DNA of 64,000 nucleotides from Gemmatimonadota bacterium (GTDB lineage: Bacteria > ARS69): NCBI GenBank assembly GCA_030747075.1, contig JASLLL010000003.1:99554-163553 (forward strand), given 5' to 3'. The notes beneath the pieces are model-generated. The model was not told where the DNA came from and ran no database searches. It saw only the letters and a list, made by a program, of their open reading frames with translations. Of the stretch, positions 50,137 to 59,002 are shown piece after piece. The position numbers and the translations under genes were made by a program. Numbering within the stretch: the stretch's first letter is position 1; each line of letters opens with the position of its first letter.

Positions 50137-52326
50137 TCAATCCGTCGGGCGGACAAACCGGTCCGCCGGAATGTCGCCGTTGATGTCGTACTGCGTCACG
50201 GTCGAAACGGTAAAGTCGGTTCCATCGACTGCCAGGACGATACGATGCGGTCTCAGGATTCCGGACACCTCGCGAAAATCGTCGAAGGACTCCCGAATGG
50301 TCGCCGGGTCACCGGTCTGGGGATGCTTGCCTTCATAAGTGATTCGGCTCGGCAGGTTGGAACCGTGGGCAATGGCGACGGTGAACGCTTTGCCGGAGGG
50401 CCCCCGCGCCTGAACAAGGCGAAAGTCCTCGCCTTCCTCGGCATCCACCGACTGAAGTGTGAAGTCACCGGCCACTGCTGGATACGCCATCAGGAACATC
50501 TCGCGCTCCAGGTCGCTCCGAAGGTCGCGGAGATCTTCCCCCTGGACTTCCTCCACCCCGCCGGGCGAGGTTCTCCACGCGTCGCTCCGGGTGAGGCCTG
50601 ACTCCATGGCCTGGCCGAATATCTCAAAGGTCGATGCCATCGCGTCCGGAATCTGATAGGCGTTGTTCGCCTTCGCGGGGAGTTCCCCGCCAGGAGTTTG
50701 AATGGCGACATCCGCCACGATCTCCACCCGACGAACTCCGCCCAGGCGATCCATCCCCCCGAGCGCGGCCACCGCATCCTCCACCATGGCCAGCCCTGCC
50801 GCCTCTCGTTCGGGATCCACCTCTTCGGCAGGCTTCACGAGCGTGGCGACAATCGTGCCGCTTCGACGGAAGGTGCTCCGCGCCGCGCTGCGAACATCGT
50901 CCGCGGTGACAGCGGCCACCGCCTCCTGAGCGTCCAGAACGATGCGCCAGTCACCATGAATGGCATTCATGTACCCGAGCGCGATCGCCAGCCGGAAGTT
51001 GCTCTCCGTCTCGCGCACAAACTGCGCCCGGATTCGATTCTTCGCCTTGGCCAGTTCCCTGTCGCTGACCGGCTCCCTCTTCAAGCGCTCCAGCTGCTCC
51101 CAGACGGCGTCTTCCACCTCCTGAGTGGTATGCGGAGCCAGCGGCTTGCCATCGATGACGAAGAGATTGTCCCAACGATCTCCCGGGGTCTCGTGATCCG
51201 CATCAATGGATGCAACCAGTTGAAGCTCCTCTTTCAGCACCTTCTCGAAGCGGGACGAGCGCCCTCCGGAGAGAATCTCCGCGACCACACGGAGCGCCGC
51301 ATCCTGCGGACTGGGAATATTCGGCTTGTGCCAGCCCATGATCAGTGACGGCTCCGCATCGTACTCCACTTCGATGCGGCGCATCCCCTCCTTGGGCAGA
51401 TCGAATGTCTCAACCGGTTCCGGGGGATCCTGCGGAGGGATGTCTCCGAAGTAGCTTCGGGCCATGTCATGAACGGCGTCCGGATCCACATCCCCGACAA
51501 TGGCCAGCGTCAGCCGGTTGGGCGCGTAGTAGACGCGAAACCACTCCTCAGTTTCGGTTCTCGTAAGGCTCTCGATATCCGCCGGGTAGCCGATGATGGG
51601 ATAGCCGTACCAGTGCGCGTCGAACGCCACGGCCAGGAAGTTCTCGCCCAGTTTGCCGTCCGGCGAAGCATCCGTTCGCATCCGTCGCTCTTCGAGCACA
51701 TTTTGAACTTCCGTGTAGAACTGACGGAGCACCGGCGCCCGCAACCTCTCCGACTCCAGGAACATCCACAACTCCAGACGATTCGCGGGAAGAGCCTGGA
51801 TGTACGCGGTCCCGTCGTAACTCGTGAAGGCGTTGAGGTTTCTTCCGCCCGCTTCTTCGTAGAGACCCCACAGTTCATTGTCGACGGCGTATTCCTTTGC
51901 CGCCTCCATTTCCCCTGCGCGTTCCTCAAGGAGCTGCGCGATCCGGTTCTCATCCGCATCCCGGCCCTTGGCCGACTCCCGCTTGGCTTCCAGCGTGAGT
52001 TCTTCGATGCGATCGTAGTGGACCTTCTCTGCTTCCCAATCCGAGGTTCCGATGTCCCGCGTGCCCTTGAACAGCATGTGCTCCAGGATATGCGTGACCC
52101 CGTTGATCCCGGGGCGTTCCTCCGCAGCGCCAACGCTGAATGCGGTCACCACGCCGATCGTCGGGGAGTCGTGATTCTCCAGCACAAGGAGTGTCAGCCC
52201 ATTGTCCAACTGATACTCGTGGACCGCGCGTGCCAGGTCTTCCTCCAGGTCGCCCGCGATCGTCCGCCCGCTCCACATCCCGATTGAGAGCAAGACCATC
52301 AGGGAGACAATCATCCATCGATTCAT
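50137..52326 (-). CDS. Secreted catalytic M16 metallopeptidase with extra C-terminal domain
   Basis: About 729 residues. The signal peptide starts MNRWMIVSLMVLLSIGMWSG. The zinc motif HILEH lies at 79-83, the distal Glu is in EVQNVLEERR, and the second half has FGDIPPQDPPEPVE and GRSSRFEKVLKEEL. A further C-terminal region of about 200 residues is beta-rich and resembles the lipoprotein-sorting (LolA-like) folds found on some M16 proteins; this is inference. It should degrade or process small proteins outside the inner membrane together with the partner at 48690. AAGGAG precedes ATG 52326. Confidence 0.9.
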   Translation of the reverse strand: MNRWMIVSLMVLLSIGMWSGRTIAGDLEEDLARAVHEYQLDNGLTLLVLENHDSPTIGVVTAFSVGAAEERPGINGVTHILEHMLFKGTRDIGTSDWEAEKVHYDRIEELTLEAKRESAKGRDADENRIAQLLEERAGEMEAAKEYAVDNELWGLYEEAGGRNLNAFTSYDGTAYIQALPANRLELWMFLESERLRAPVLRQFYTEVQNVLEERRMRTDASPDGKLGENFLAVAFDAHWYGYPIIGYPADIESLTRTETEEWFRVYYAPNRLTLAIVGDVDPDAVHDMARSYFGDIPPQDPPEPVETFDLPKEGMRRIEVEYDAEPSLIMGWHKPNIPSPQDAALRVVAEILSGGRSSRFEKVLKEELQLVASIDADHETPGDRWDNLFVIDGKPLAPHTTQEVEDAVWEQLERLKREPVSDRELAKAKNRIRAQFVRETESNFRLAIALGYMNAIHGDWRIVLDAQEAVAAVTADDVRSAARSTFRRSGTIVATLVKPAEEVDPEREAAGLAMVEDAVAALGGMDRLGGVRRVEIVADVAIQTPGGELPAKANNAYQIPDAMASTFEIFGQAMESGLTRSDAWRTSPGGVEEVQGEDLRDLRSDLEREMFLMAYPAVAGDFTLQSVDAEEGEDFRLVQARGPSGKAFTVAIAHGSNLPSRITYEGKHPQTGDPATIRESFDDFREVSGILRPHRIVLAVDGTDFTVSTVTQYDINGDIPADRFVRPTD

Positions 52327-52496
52327 ACGCTGCTTCTCCTTTGTCGTGCGTTCTCCACCGCTGCGCTACCGCGTGCTTCGTATGTCCGCCCTTTTCACAA
52401 GGGACACGACACACTTCGCGGGGAATCCCGGCATCTCATCATGCGCTGCGGCGACAATCTACACAGACATCGTTGATGAGACACCTCAAGGCGCAC

Positions 52497-52525
52497 AGGA
52501 TAGGGGTCCCGCAGGACTCGGTCAA
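52497..52525 (-). promoter_or_regulatory. Sigma-70 promoter of the M16 operon
   Basis: On the minus strand TTGACC (52520-52525) and TATCCT (52497-52502) are 17 bases apart. It lies just after the tRNA-Leu gene and about 165 bases before ATG 52326. Confidence 0.55.
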
Positions 52526-52540
52526 CTGAAGGGAGGCTCG

Positions 52541-52626
52541 TGCCGGGAGAGGGACTTGAACCCTCACGGGAGTTTCACTCCCAGCGGATTTTAAGTCCGC
52601 TGCGTCTACCATTCCGCCATCCCGGC
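52541..52626 (-). tRNA. tRNA-Leu(UAA)
   Basis: The minus strand folds as an 86-base class II tRNA. The acceptor is GCCGGGA/TCCCGGC. The anticodon loop reads CTTAAAA with TAA, the variable arm is long and the T-loop is GTTCAAGTC. The CCA end is not encoded. Confidence 0.95.
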
Positions 52627-52713
52627 GCTCTCAAGGTGGCGAGAGTATCCCGGATGGCCCAGGGAAGGAAGTCGGAGAGAGGGAGCGATTGGGGAGGCGG
52701 CCCGGTGCGAGAG

Positions 52714-52787
52714 TGGAGGCGGCACCCAGATTCGAACTGGGGATAAAGGATTTGCAGTCCTCTGCCTTACCACTTGGCCATGCCGCC
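52714..52787 (-). tRNA. tRNA-Cys(GCA)
   Basis: The minus strand gives acceptor GGCGGCA/TGCCGCC, an anticodon loop CTGCAAA with GCA, the U discriminator base usual for tRNA-Cys, and an encoded CCA. Confidence 0.95.
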
Positions 52788-52833
52788 ATACTCTCGACGA
52801 GGCGCCCACACTCCGGCGGACGCCCCGGAGAAC

Positions 52834-52908
52834 TGGAGCGGGAAACGGGACTTGAACCCGCGACATCCACCTTGGCAAGGTGGCGCTCTACCACTGAGCT
52901 ATTCCCGC
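52834..52908 (-). tRNA. tRNA-Gly(GCC)
   Basis: The minus strand gives acceptor GCGGGAA/TTCCCGC, D arm TAGCTCAGTGGTAGAGC, anticodon loop TTGCCAA with GCC, discriminator U and an encoded CCA. It is the first of the three tRNA genes. Confidence 0.97.
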
Positions 52909-52922
52909 TCAAAGGCCACAGG

Positions 52923-52951
52923 ATGCTAGTTTTCCGGGTGCCCTCTGTCAA
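52923..52951 (-). promoter_or_regulatory. Sigma-70 promoter of the tRNA operon, with inverted repeat
   Basis: On the minus strand TTGACA (52946-52951) and TAGCAT (52923-52928) are 17 bases apart, 15 bases upstream of the tRNA-Gly gene. An inverted repeat (CCGGGT 52934-52939, ACCCGG 52951-52956) spans the spacer and -35. Confidence 0.65.
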
Positions 52952-53008
52952 CCCGGATCTGGGTGCGCCCCCACGGTCGCCGTCGCGCCGAGGTCTCTCA
53001 TGAGATCG

Positions 53009-54481
53009 TCAGGACGGGGCGCAACCCTGAGAGAATCTCCCGCCTGCGGAAGTGCACCGGTCGTTCGCCGCACTTTCAAGAACCGAGATCCAACTCCGCG
53101 CGCTCCTTGCCCACGAGAAGTCGCGTTCCATCGCGACCATCTGGAAGAGCGCGTGTCGGGGCGGATCGATCAACAGGTCCCGCGCTCGTGCAAGGGCCGA
53201 AACAAGCGCTTCCGAGGATGCGTCCTCGAAAAGAAACCCGGTGCCCACTCCATCCTGAGTATCCCGGGGATCCGTGATGGTGTCCGCAAGCCCTCCCGTG
53301 CGGCGGGCGACCGGCAGAGTGCCGTACCGCTGCGCGTACATCTGGTTCAACCCGCACGGTTCGTACCTCGACGGGATCAGGAGGCAGTCCGAAGCAGCGA
53401 TGACCAGTCTCGCCAGTTCGGCGTCGTAGCACGCGAACAAACGCACGCGTTCCGGGAACTTCTCCTCCAGCGACCGGAGAGCATCCTCCAGTGGCGGGTC
53501 CCCGATTCCCTGGACCACCAGGTCGAAGCCGAGATCCAGCATTTCGGGAACCGAGTCCACCACGAGGTCCATCCCCTTCTGCTCGGCAAAGCGGGTCACC
53601 ATTCCAGCGATCGGCCGCCGCGCATCGAGCTCGAATCCGCATCGACGGGCGAGTTCCCGGCGGCAGACCTCTCTTCCCGACATGTCTCCCGCGTCATAGG
53701 CCCCGGGAAGAGCCGGATCGGTTCTCGGATTCCACTCCTGTTCGTCGATCCCGTTGAGAATCCCCGTCAGCTTCTTCCCGCGCGACCGCAGGGCTTCGTG
53801 CAGCCCGCCGCCGTATTCCGGGCTCAGAATCTCGCGGGCATAACCGGGGCTGACCGTCACGATGCGGTCCGCTCCGAGGATTCCCGTCTTCAGAAGATTC
53901 AGATGGTCATCGGCGAGGGCGTTCGGGCCATACCCCCATCGGGTTGCCTCTTCTGCCCCAAAGCAACCCTGATAGAGCAGGTTGTGGATGGCCAGCACAA
54001 CGCCCGGCCTCTCCCCTGGCGAGGAGAACCCGGGGTCCAGCAGGACAGGGCAGGCGTGCCAGTCATTTGCGAGGATGACCGGAAGTGGCTGGTCCCGTTC
54101 CCGAAGAAGGGTCAGGACAGCTCGGCAGAACGCGGTCCATCGCCCGAGATCGTCCGCGTAGGGTTCAGCCCCCGCATACAGTCCTTCCCGATCGAAGAAG
54201 GCAGGGATTTCCACGAACCGTAGACGCGCACCCTCGGAAGGTCCCGCCCGCACAGCCGCGGAGACGGAGTGCTCGCCAAGGCAAAAGGTGATCTCGTCCA
54301 CCCGTTCTCCCACTTCGGGGGGATCGCCCGAAACGGGTCGATGCAGCGGCACGAAGACCTCCACGCGCACACCTTCCCGCGCGAGCGCTTCCGGGAGGGA
54401 CGCCGCGATGTCTCCCAGCCCCCCCACCTTGAACCAGGGGGCAATCTCCGCTGCCAGAAACGCGACGGACAGAGAGCTCAC
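53009..54481 (-). CDS. glgA: Glycogen/starch synthase-like glycosyltransferase
   Basis: About 490 residues. It has the GT5 hallmark KVGGLGD near residue 20 (ADP-glucose binding), NDWHA, and the C-terminal PSRYEPCGLNQMYAQRYGTLPVARRTGGLADTI signature. It elongates alpha-1,4-glucan from ADP-glucose. GTG 54481 overlaps the stop of the upstream glycosyltransferase as GTGA, with GGGAGG upstream. Being tied to a surface-sugar operon rather than other glycogen genes is notable; the product could still be storage glycogen. Confidence 0.93.
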   Translation of the reverse strand: MSSLSVAFLAAEIAPWFKVGGLGDIAASLPEALAREGVRVEVFVPLHRPVSGDPPEVGERVDEITFCLGEHSVSAAVRAGPSEGARLRFVEIPAFFDREGLYAGAEPYADDLGRWTAFCRAVLTLLRERDQPLPVILANDWHACPVLLDPGFSSPGERPGVVLAIHNLLYQGCFGAEEATRWGYGPNALADDHLNLLKTGILGADRIVTVSPGYAREILSPEYGGGLHEALRSRGKKLTGILNGIDEQEWNPRTDPALPGAYDAGDMSGREVCRRELARRCGFELDARRPIAGMVTRFAEQKGMDLVVDSVPEMLDLGFDLVVQGIGDPPLEDALRSLEEKFPERVRLFACYDAELARLVIAASDCLLIPSRYEPCGLNQMYAQRYGTLPVARRTGGLADTITDPRDTQDGVGTGFLFEDASSEALVSALARARDLLIDPPRHALFQMVAMERDFSWARSARSWISVLESAANDRCTSAGGRFSQGCAPS

Positions 54482-55581
54482 GCGGACACCTCCCCGGCAC
54501 CACCGGTGACGCTGCGGTAGATCTCCAGTGTCTGGTCCGCGACGCGCTCCCAATCGTACTCCTCGCGAATGCGCTCTCGCGCGAGGGCGCCCAGTTGCGC
54601 GAGGTGGTCCGGCTTCTGCAGCAATTCCGACAGGCGCGCTCCGAGATGTTCGGCATCTCCGGAACGGAATGTCTCCCCCGCGCCTTTGAGCACCTCCGTG
54701 TTCTCCGGGATGTCGCTCCCCAGCACGGCGCGTCCATGGCTCATGGCTTCCAGGAGAGCAATGGACAGGCCCTCCAGCGCGGACGGGATTACGACCAGCG
54801 CGGCGTGGGCCCAGACGGACTCCAGTTCCGACCCGTAGACACCCCCGAGGAATCGAACGCCGTCATGCGCGGACTCGCGGCACGACCGAGCATAAGAGTC
54901 CGTGAAGTGGGCATCTCCAGCCACGGCCAGCGTCCAGTCCGGAATGTGGGAGCGGTGCGCGTCCAGAAGAAGGTGCAGTCCCTTCTCGGGAACCAGGCGA
55001 CCCACAAAGAGCACATACCGACCCGGTTCCAGCCCCCGCGCCCGGGCTCCGTCCTCAGGAGCGGGTGGAGGAATCGGCGTGCCGTTCGGGATGTAGTGCG
55101 CTCGTTCCCCCGCCGCCACACGGAAGTGCTTCAAGAGCGTCCGGGATACGACAATGGTCGCGTGCGGGAGATGAGCGGCCGTCCACTCTCCTCTGCGAAG
55201 AGCCCAGGAAGCCGCACGATTCCACTTCTCCCGCCGCCAGTCCAGCCCATGCACCGTGACCACGATTTTCTTCCCGGCCAGGCGCGGGATCCAGGCGAGA
55301 GTGGAAGGACCGAGGGCGTGGTAATGCACGATGTCGGCTCGTGAGAAGAGGGCGTGCATCGACGCCAGGGTCGTGTGGGAAACCGCGTCGAGGTGCTTCG
55401 TGTTCAGCGCAGGCAACCGTACGAGGCGAACGCCCGGCAGGACCGCGTCCACCGGGGTGTAGTGGGAGCGGCAGTGAGCATCAACCCGCACTCCCCTTTC
55501 GGCGAGGCGGCCGGCCAGTTCGTGCACATGGCGTTCGATGCCGCCATAGGTCGCGGGTACTCCCTTCTGCCCGATCATCAC
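54478..55581 (-). CDS. GT4-family glycosyltransferase
   Basis: About 367 residues. It opens with MIGQKGVPATYGGIERHVHELAGRLAERG, typical of GT4 enzymes of exopolysaccharide loci. The C-terminal half has VLFVGRLVPEKGLHLLLDA and PSALEGLSIALLEAMSHGRAVLGSDIPEN with the E-x7-E pair. GTG 55581 overlaps the upstream stop (GTGA); ATG 55578 is the next codon. The donor sugar is unknown. Confidence 0.9.
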   Translation of the reverse strand: MMIGQKGVPATYGGIERHVHELAGRLAERGVRVDAHCRSHYTPVDAVLPGVRLVRLPALNTKHLDAVSHTTLASMHALFSRADIVHYHALGPSTLAWIPRLAGKKIVVTVHGLDWRREKWNRAASWALRRGEWTAAHLPHATIVVSRTLLKHFRVAAGERAHYIPNGTPIPPPAPEDGARARGLEPGRYVLFVGRLVPEKGLHLLLDAHRSHIPDWTLAVAGDAHFTDSYARSCRESAHDGVRFLGGVYGSELESVWAHAALVVIPSALEGLSIALLEAMSHGRAVLGSDIPENTEVLKGAGETFRSGDAEHLGARLSELLQKPDHLAQLGALARERIREEYDWERVADQTLEIYRSVTGGAGEVSA

Positions 55582-56798
55582 GACGCGGATGACGACACCT
55601 CCTGCAGGAGATCAAGCATGGTCCGCACCTGCCTGCCCAGCGAGAACTCCTCTTCTACGACACATCGGGCGTTTCGTCCCATCTCGAATGCAAGGTCCGG
55701 ATCGGATTCCAGTGCGCTCATGGACTCCGCCAGCGCGTCGGAATCACCCGGCGGGAACAGAAGCCCCGTCTTGTGCGGCCGCACCATCTCCGGGATGCCG
55801 CCGGTGTCCGCGCCGATGACGCCGACACCGCTCGCGAAAGCCTCCAGCACGGAGACCGGCCCGTTTTCGTACCATTCCGAAGGAAGAACGACCGCACGCG
55901 ATGCGCGCATCCTCGCCACCAGGTCGTCACGCGTCAGACGCCCGGTGAAGTGAACATCCAGTCCATTGGCCGCGGCGGACGCGCGAAGGCGATCCTCCTC
56001 GGGGCCCGTGCCCGCGATCGTGAGGGACACGCCGGACCGGGACACAGCACGAAGGAGCGTGTCCAGCCCCTTCTCCCGAGAGAGCCTCCCCGCATACAGA
56101 AACCCCTCCCCCGGGGCGGATGCCGGGACGAAGGCACTCGGGTCGACTCCGTTCGGGACCACCTGGATGCGATCTCTCGGGTACCCCGCGCCGTGGATCT
56201 TCTCCGCCATGAACCGACTGGGACAGGCGAAGGCGGCCACCCCGTCCCTCACCGAACCCGTGCGATGCGCCCGCATCATCTCCCCCCACGCCACAACGCT
56301 GGCGGTCAGCGAGGAGCGCACACAACGATGACGCACTGCGGGAAAGTAGGACCCCGGCGCACATCTCTCGCAGACATCTCCATTCGTATAGAGAAGATAG
56401 TTCGGGCAGGCCAGCTTGTAGTCATGCACCGTATGGACCACTGGCACACCCGCGCCGCGCAGCGCATCCAGAATGGACGGAGACAGCTGGTGGTGGAAGT
56501 TGTGCACATGCGCAACCGTCGGCCTTGCGCTCCGGCAGAGGTCTGCAATCCGTGCCGCCGCCTTCCGATGATGCACGGCTCGCAGCGCTCCCCGAACGCT
56601 CCCCAACAGTCCGACGCTCTCGTAGTCGACTTCCTCCACAAAGAACTCTGCCCACGGCGAGGGCCGGTTTCGGGAATGCTGCATGGAGAAGTGGACCGTC
56701 TCGTGCCCGGCGTGCTCGTACTCTTCCAGAAGGTCGAACAGAACGCGCTCCGCTCCACCCTTCGCGTAGAAGAACTTGTTCACCAGGAGGATTCTCAC
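55578..56798 (-). CDS. GT4-family glycosyltransferase
   Basis: About 406 residues. It has NKFFYAKGGAERVLFDL at the start, a Cys-rich CPNYLLYTNGDVCERCAPGSYFPAVRHRC insertion, and the C-terminal LYAGRLSREKGLDTLLRA and PSEWYENGPVSVLEAFASGVGVIGADTGGIPEM. The Cys pairs may bind zinc or simply stabilise a loop. The start is GTG 56798. It probably adds one sugar of the repeat unit encoded by this locus. Confidence 0.9.
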   Translation of the reverse strand: MRILLVNKFFYAKGGAERVLFDLLEEYEHAGHETVHFSMQHSRNRPSPWAEFFVEEVDYESVGLLGSVRGALRAVHHRKAAARIADLCRSARPTVAHVHNFHHQLSPSILDALRGAGVPVVHTVHDYKLACPNYLLYTNGDVCERCAPGSYFPAVRHRCVRSSLTASVVAWGEMMRAHRTGSVRDGVAAFACPSRFMAEKIHGAGYPRDRIQVVPNGVDPSAFVPASAPGEGFLYAGRLSREKGLDTLLRAVSRSGVSLTIAGTGPEEDRLRASAAANGLDVHFTGRLTRDDLVARMRASRAVVLPSEWYENGPVSVLEAFASGVGVIGADTGGIPEMVRPHKTGLLFPPGDSDALAESMSALESDPDLAFEMGRNARCVVEEEFSLGRQVRTMLDLLQEVSSSAS

Positions 56799-56849
56799 GC
56801 GCCTTCGCTCACTTCCCGGTCCCGCGGGCTCTCTCGCGCCGGAGGTCCA

Positions 56850-57836
56850 CTACTTTGCGCGCGGGGTGGCACCACGAAACCACCGCCCGAGAATCCACCG
56901 AGCCGCAATGTCCGGTCTGGCCTTCATCACCGGCGCCACCGTACAGCTCATCCAGCACTGGAGTTGGCAGTTGCGCACGCTTCGCAGCACTTCGCTTGTC
57001 GCGGCGTCCGCCTCGATATCCTCCCAGCTCTTCTCGTTGAGATTCCCCAACGGCTGGTTCAGCACATTGCATGGATAGACCACGCCCCGGTGATCCACAT
57101 GGATATGCCCGGTGGCCGCAACGCAGGGATCTCTGCGAGGCTGGCCGTCGATGTAGTCGATGATGCCGTCGGTGTAGTACGACCGAAACCAGTCCTTCGG
57201 GCGCAGCGAGCGAAGTTGTGTGGTGGCGATGGACATCAGGTCCGAACGCGTCGTCTCGTCACGGGGCACCATGTCGTCCTGGCTGCCGAAGTACAGTTCG
57301 CTGGAGTGAACGACCGAGCAGACATAATCCACTCCCAGTGTCTCCGCGAGCTTCTTGACGCCGAGAAGAGCACCGGGGTTGTCTCTTGACCCCGTGCACG
57401 CGATGCCCAGGTCTGCGATGCCCGCGCCTTGGAGCCGCCTGACGGTTTCCACCACGCGCTCGAAACACCCCTCGACATTGCGGATCTTGTCGTGGACCTC
57501 CCCGACCCCGTCAATCGAAACACGAATGGCTACAGGAGCCATCTCCAGTGACTGCTCCACGATCTTGTCCGTCAGCATTCCGTTCGTGGAGATCACGATT
57601 CTCGGGGAGCCGAGTCTCGCGCGGAGGACGGCCGCGATCTCGGGGAGATCGTCCCGCATGAACGGTTCTCCCCCGCTGATATTGAGGTTGCGCAAACTGC
57701 CGGGAAGACGCGAATAGAACTCGGGGGGGAGTTCGTTCCGGTCAGGCCGGGACCAGATGTCGCACATGGCACAGAAGGTATTGCACCGGTGGTTCACCGC
57801 GAGAATCGCTTCACGCGGGAGCAATCGCTGACTCAT
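56850..57836 (-). CDS. Radical SAM/SPASM-type protein
   Basis: About 328 residues. The radical SAM cluster motif is CNTFCAMC (Cys18, Cys22, Cys25), followed by LNISGGEPFMRDDL and VISTNGMLTDKI. The C-terminal part has a SPASM-like set of cysteines (DPCVAATGHIHVDHRGVVYPCNVLNQPLGNL, then NCQLQCWMSC), usually for extra iron-sulfur clusters. Members modify sugars, peptides or lipids. The gene lies within the sugar locus, which suggests a role in modifying a polysaccharide or sugar-lipid precursor (inference). Confidence 0.85.
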   Translation of the reverse strand: MSQRLLPREAILAVNHRCNTFCAMCDIWSRPDRNELPPEFYSRLPGSLRNLNISGGEPFMRDDLPEIAAVLRARLGSPRIVISTNGMLTDKIVEQSLEMAPVAIRVSIDGVGEVHDKIRNVEGCFERVVETVRRLQGAGIADLGIACTGSRDNPGALLGVKKLAETLGVDYVCSVVHSSELYFGSQDDMVPRDETTRSDLMSIATTQLRSLRPKDWFRSYYTDGIIDYIDGQPRRDPCVAATGHIHVDHRGVVYPCNVLNQPLGNLNEKSWEDIEADAATSEVLRSVRNCQLQCWMSCTVAPVMKARPDIAARWILGRWFRGATPRAK

Positions 57837-57889
57837 TTCCCCCCCGGTCCGGGGCCGAACCGACCCCGCTGCTCTGTGTCATGCGGCGG

Positions 57890-59002
57890 TCACGCGCGCG
57901 CGCCGCAAACCTCCTTCAACACTTCCGCCACATACTCCGGGGCGGCTTCGTCCATCTCCGCGTAGATCGGGAGAGAGATGACTTGCGAAGCCAGAGCCTC
58001 CGCATTCGGGAAGGTTCCCTTCCCGAGTCCCAGGTGTGCGTATGCGGGCTGAAGATGAAGCGGTATCGGATAGTGGACTCCCGCGCCCACCCCGCGCGCA
58101 TGGAGTGCTTCGACGGTCTCGTCCCGATCCGGCACACGCACCACATAAAGGTGGTAGACATGACGGACATCGCCGTCTCTCGGAGCAAGCGGCCGGATCT
58201 CCGACCCGGTGAGCAGTTCGTCGTATCGGGCAGCAAAACGCCGGCGTCCTTCGGTCCACTCTTCGATGTACTTCATCTTCACGCCCAGGACGGCGCCCTG
58301 GATGCCATCCAGGCGGTAGTTGAACCCCTCCGCGCAGTGCTCGTACTTGGTGGAACGACCATGGTCGCGCAGGAGTCGAACCCGTTCAGCCAACGCGCCG
58401 TCGGAGGTGGTGACCCCGCCCCCGTCGCCATAGCATCCGAGATTCTTCCCGGGGTAGAAACTGAAGCACCCGATTCGTCCGATCGAACCGGCCCGACGGC
58501 CCCGGTATTCCGCGCCATGGGCCTGTGCGGCATCCTCGATCACGGGAATGCCGTGTCGGTTGGCGATCTCCATGATGGGATCCATCTTCGCCATCTGTCC
58601 GTAGATGTGTACGGGAATGATCGCCTTCGTTCGCGGCGTGATGGCCCCCTCCAGAAGTTCGGGATCCATCGTTCCGCAGTCTTCAATGCAGTCAACAAGG
58701 CGAATCGTTGCGCCCGCGTGCGTAATGGCTTCCGTCGTGGCGATAAAGGTGTAGGGGGTGGTGATCACTTCATCCCCCGGCCCGATGTCCAGCGCGGCCA
58801 GAGCCAGATGCAACGCCGAAGTGCCACTTGCCACTCCCACGGAGTGATCTGCGCCACAGTACGACGCGAACTTCTTCTCAAACGCGTCGACGGCCGGGCC
58901 GCCGATAAAGGCGCACGAATCGATGACCGCTGCGATGGCCTCGGTCACTTCCTTTTGAATCGTGGCGTACTGCGCCTTCAGGTCGTTGAACGGGACATTC
59001 AT
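57890..59002 (-). CDS. DegT/DnrJ/EryC1/StrS-family sugar aminotransferase
   Basis: About 370 residues, fold-type I PLP enzyme. The Schiff-base lysine is Lys186 in FSFYPGKNLGCYGDGG. ASGTSALHLALAAL and EDAAQAHGAEYRGRRAGS are conserved. It transaminates a keto-sugar nucleotide, as WbpE/WlbC do after a Gfo/Idh dehydrogenase. The gene overlaps the dehydrogenase stop (ATGA), so the pair likely installs an amino sugar. Confidence 0.93.
   Translation of the reverse strand: MNVPFNDLKAQYATIQKEVTEAIAAVIDSCAFIGGPAVDAFEKKFASYCGADHSVGVASGTSALHLALAALDIGPGDEVITTPYTFIATTEAITHAGATIRLVDCIEDCGTMDPELLEGAITPRTKAIIPVHIYGQMAKMDPIMEIANRHGIPVIEDAAQAHGAEYRGRRAGSIGRIGCFSFYPGKNLGCYGDGGGVTTSDGALAERVRLLRDHGRSTKYEHCAEGFNYRLDGIQGAVLGVKMKYIEEWTEGRRRFAARYDELLTGSEIRPLAPRDGDVRHVYHLYVVRVPDRDETVEALHARGVGAGVHYPIPLHLQPAYAHLGLGKGTFPNAEALASQVISLPIYAEMDEAAPEYVAEVLKEVCGARA

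Noticed and set aside
52541-52908. tRNA genes as an integration site for a mobile element
   Set aside because: No integrase next to them and no direct repeat of a tRNA 3' end found nearby.
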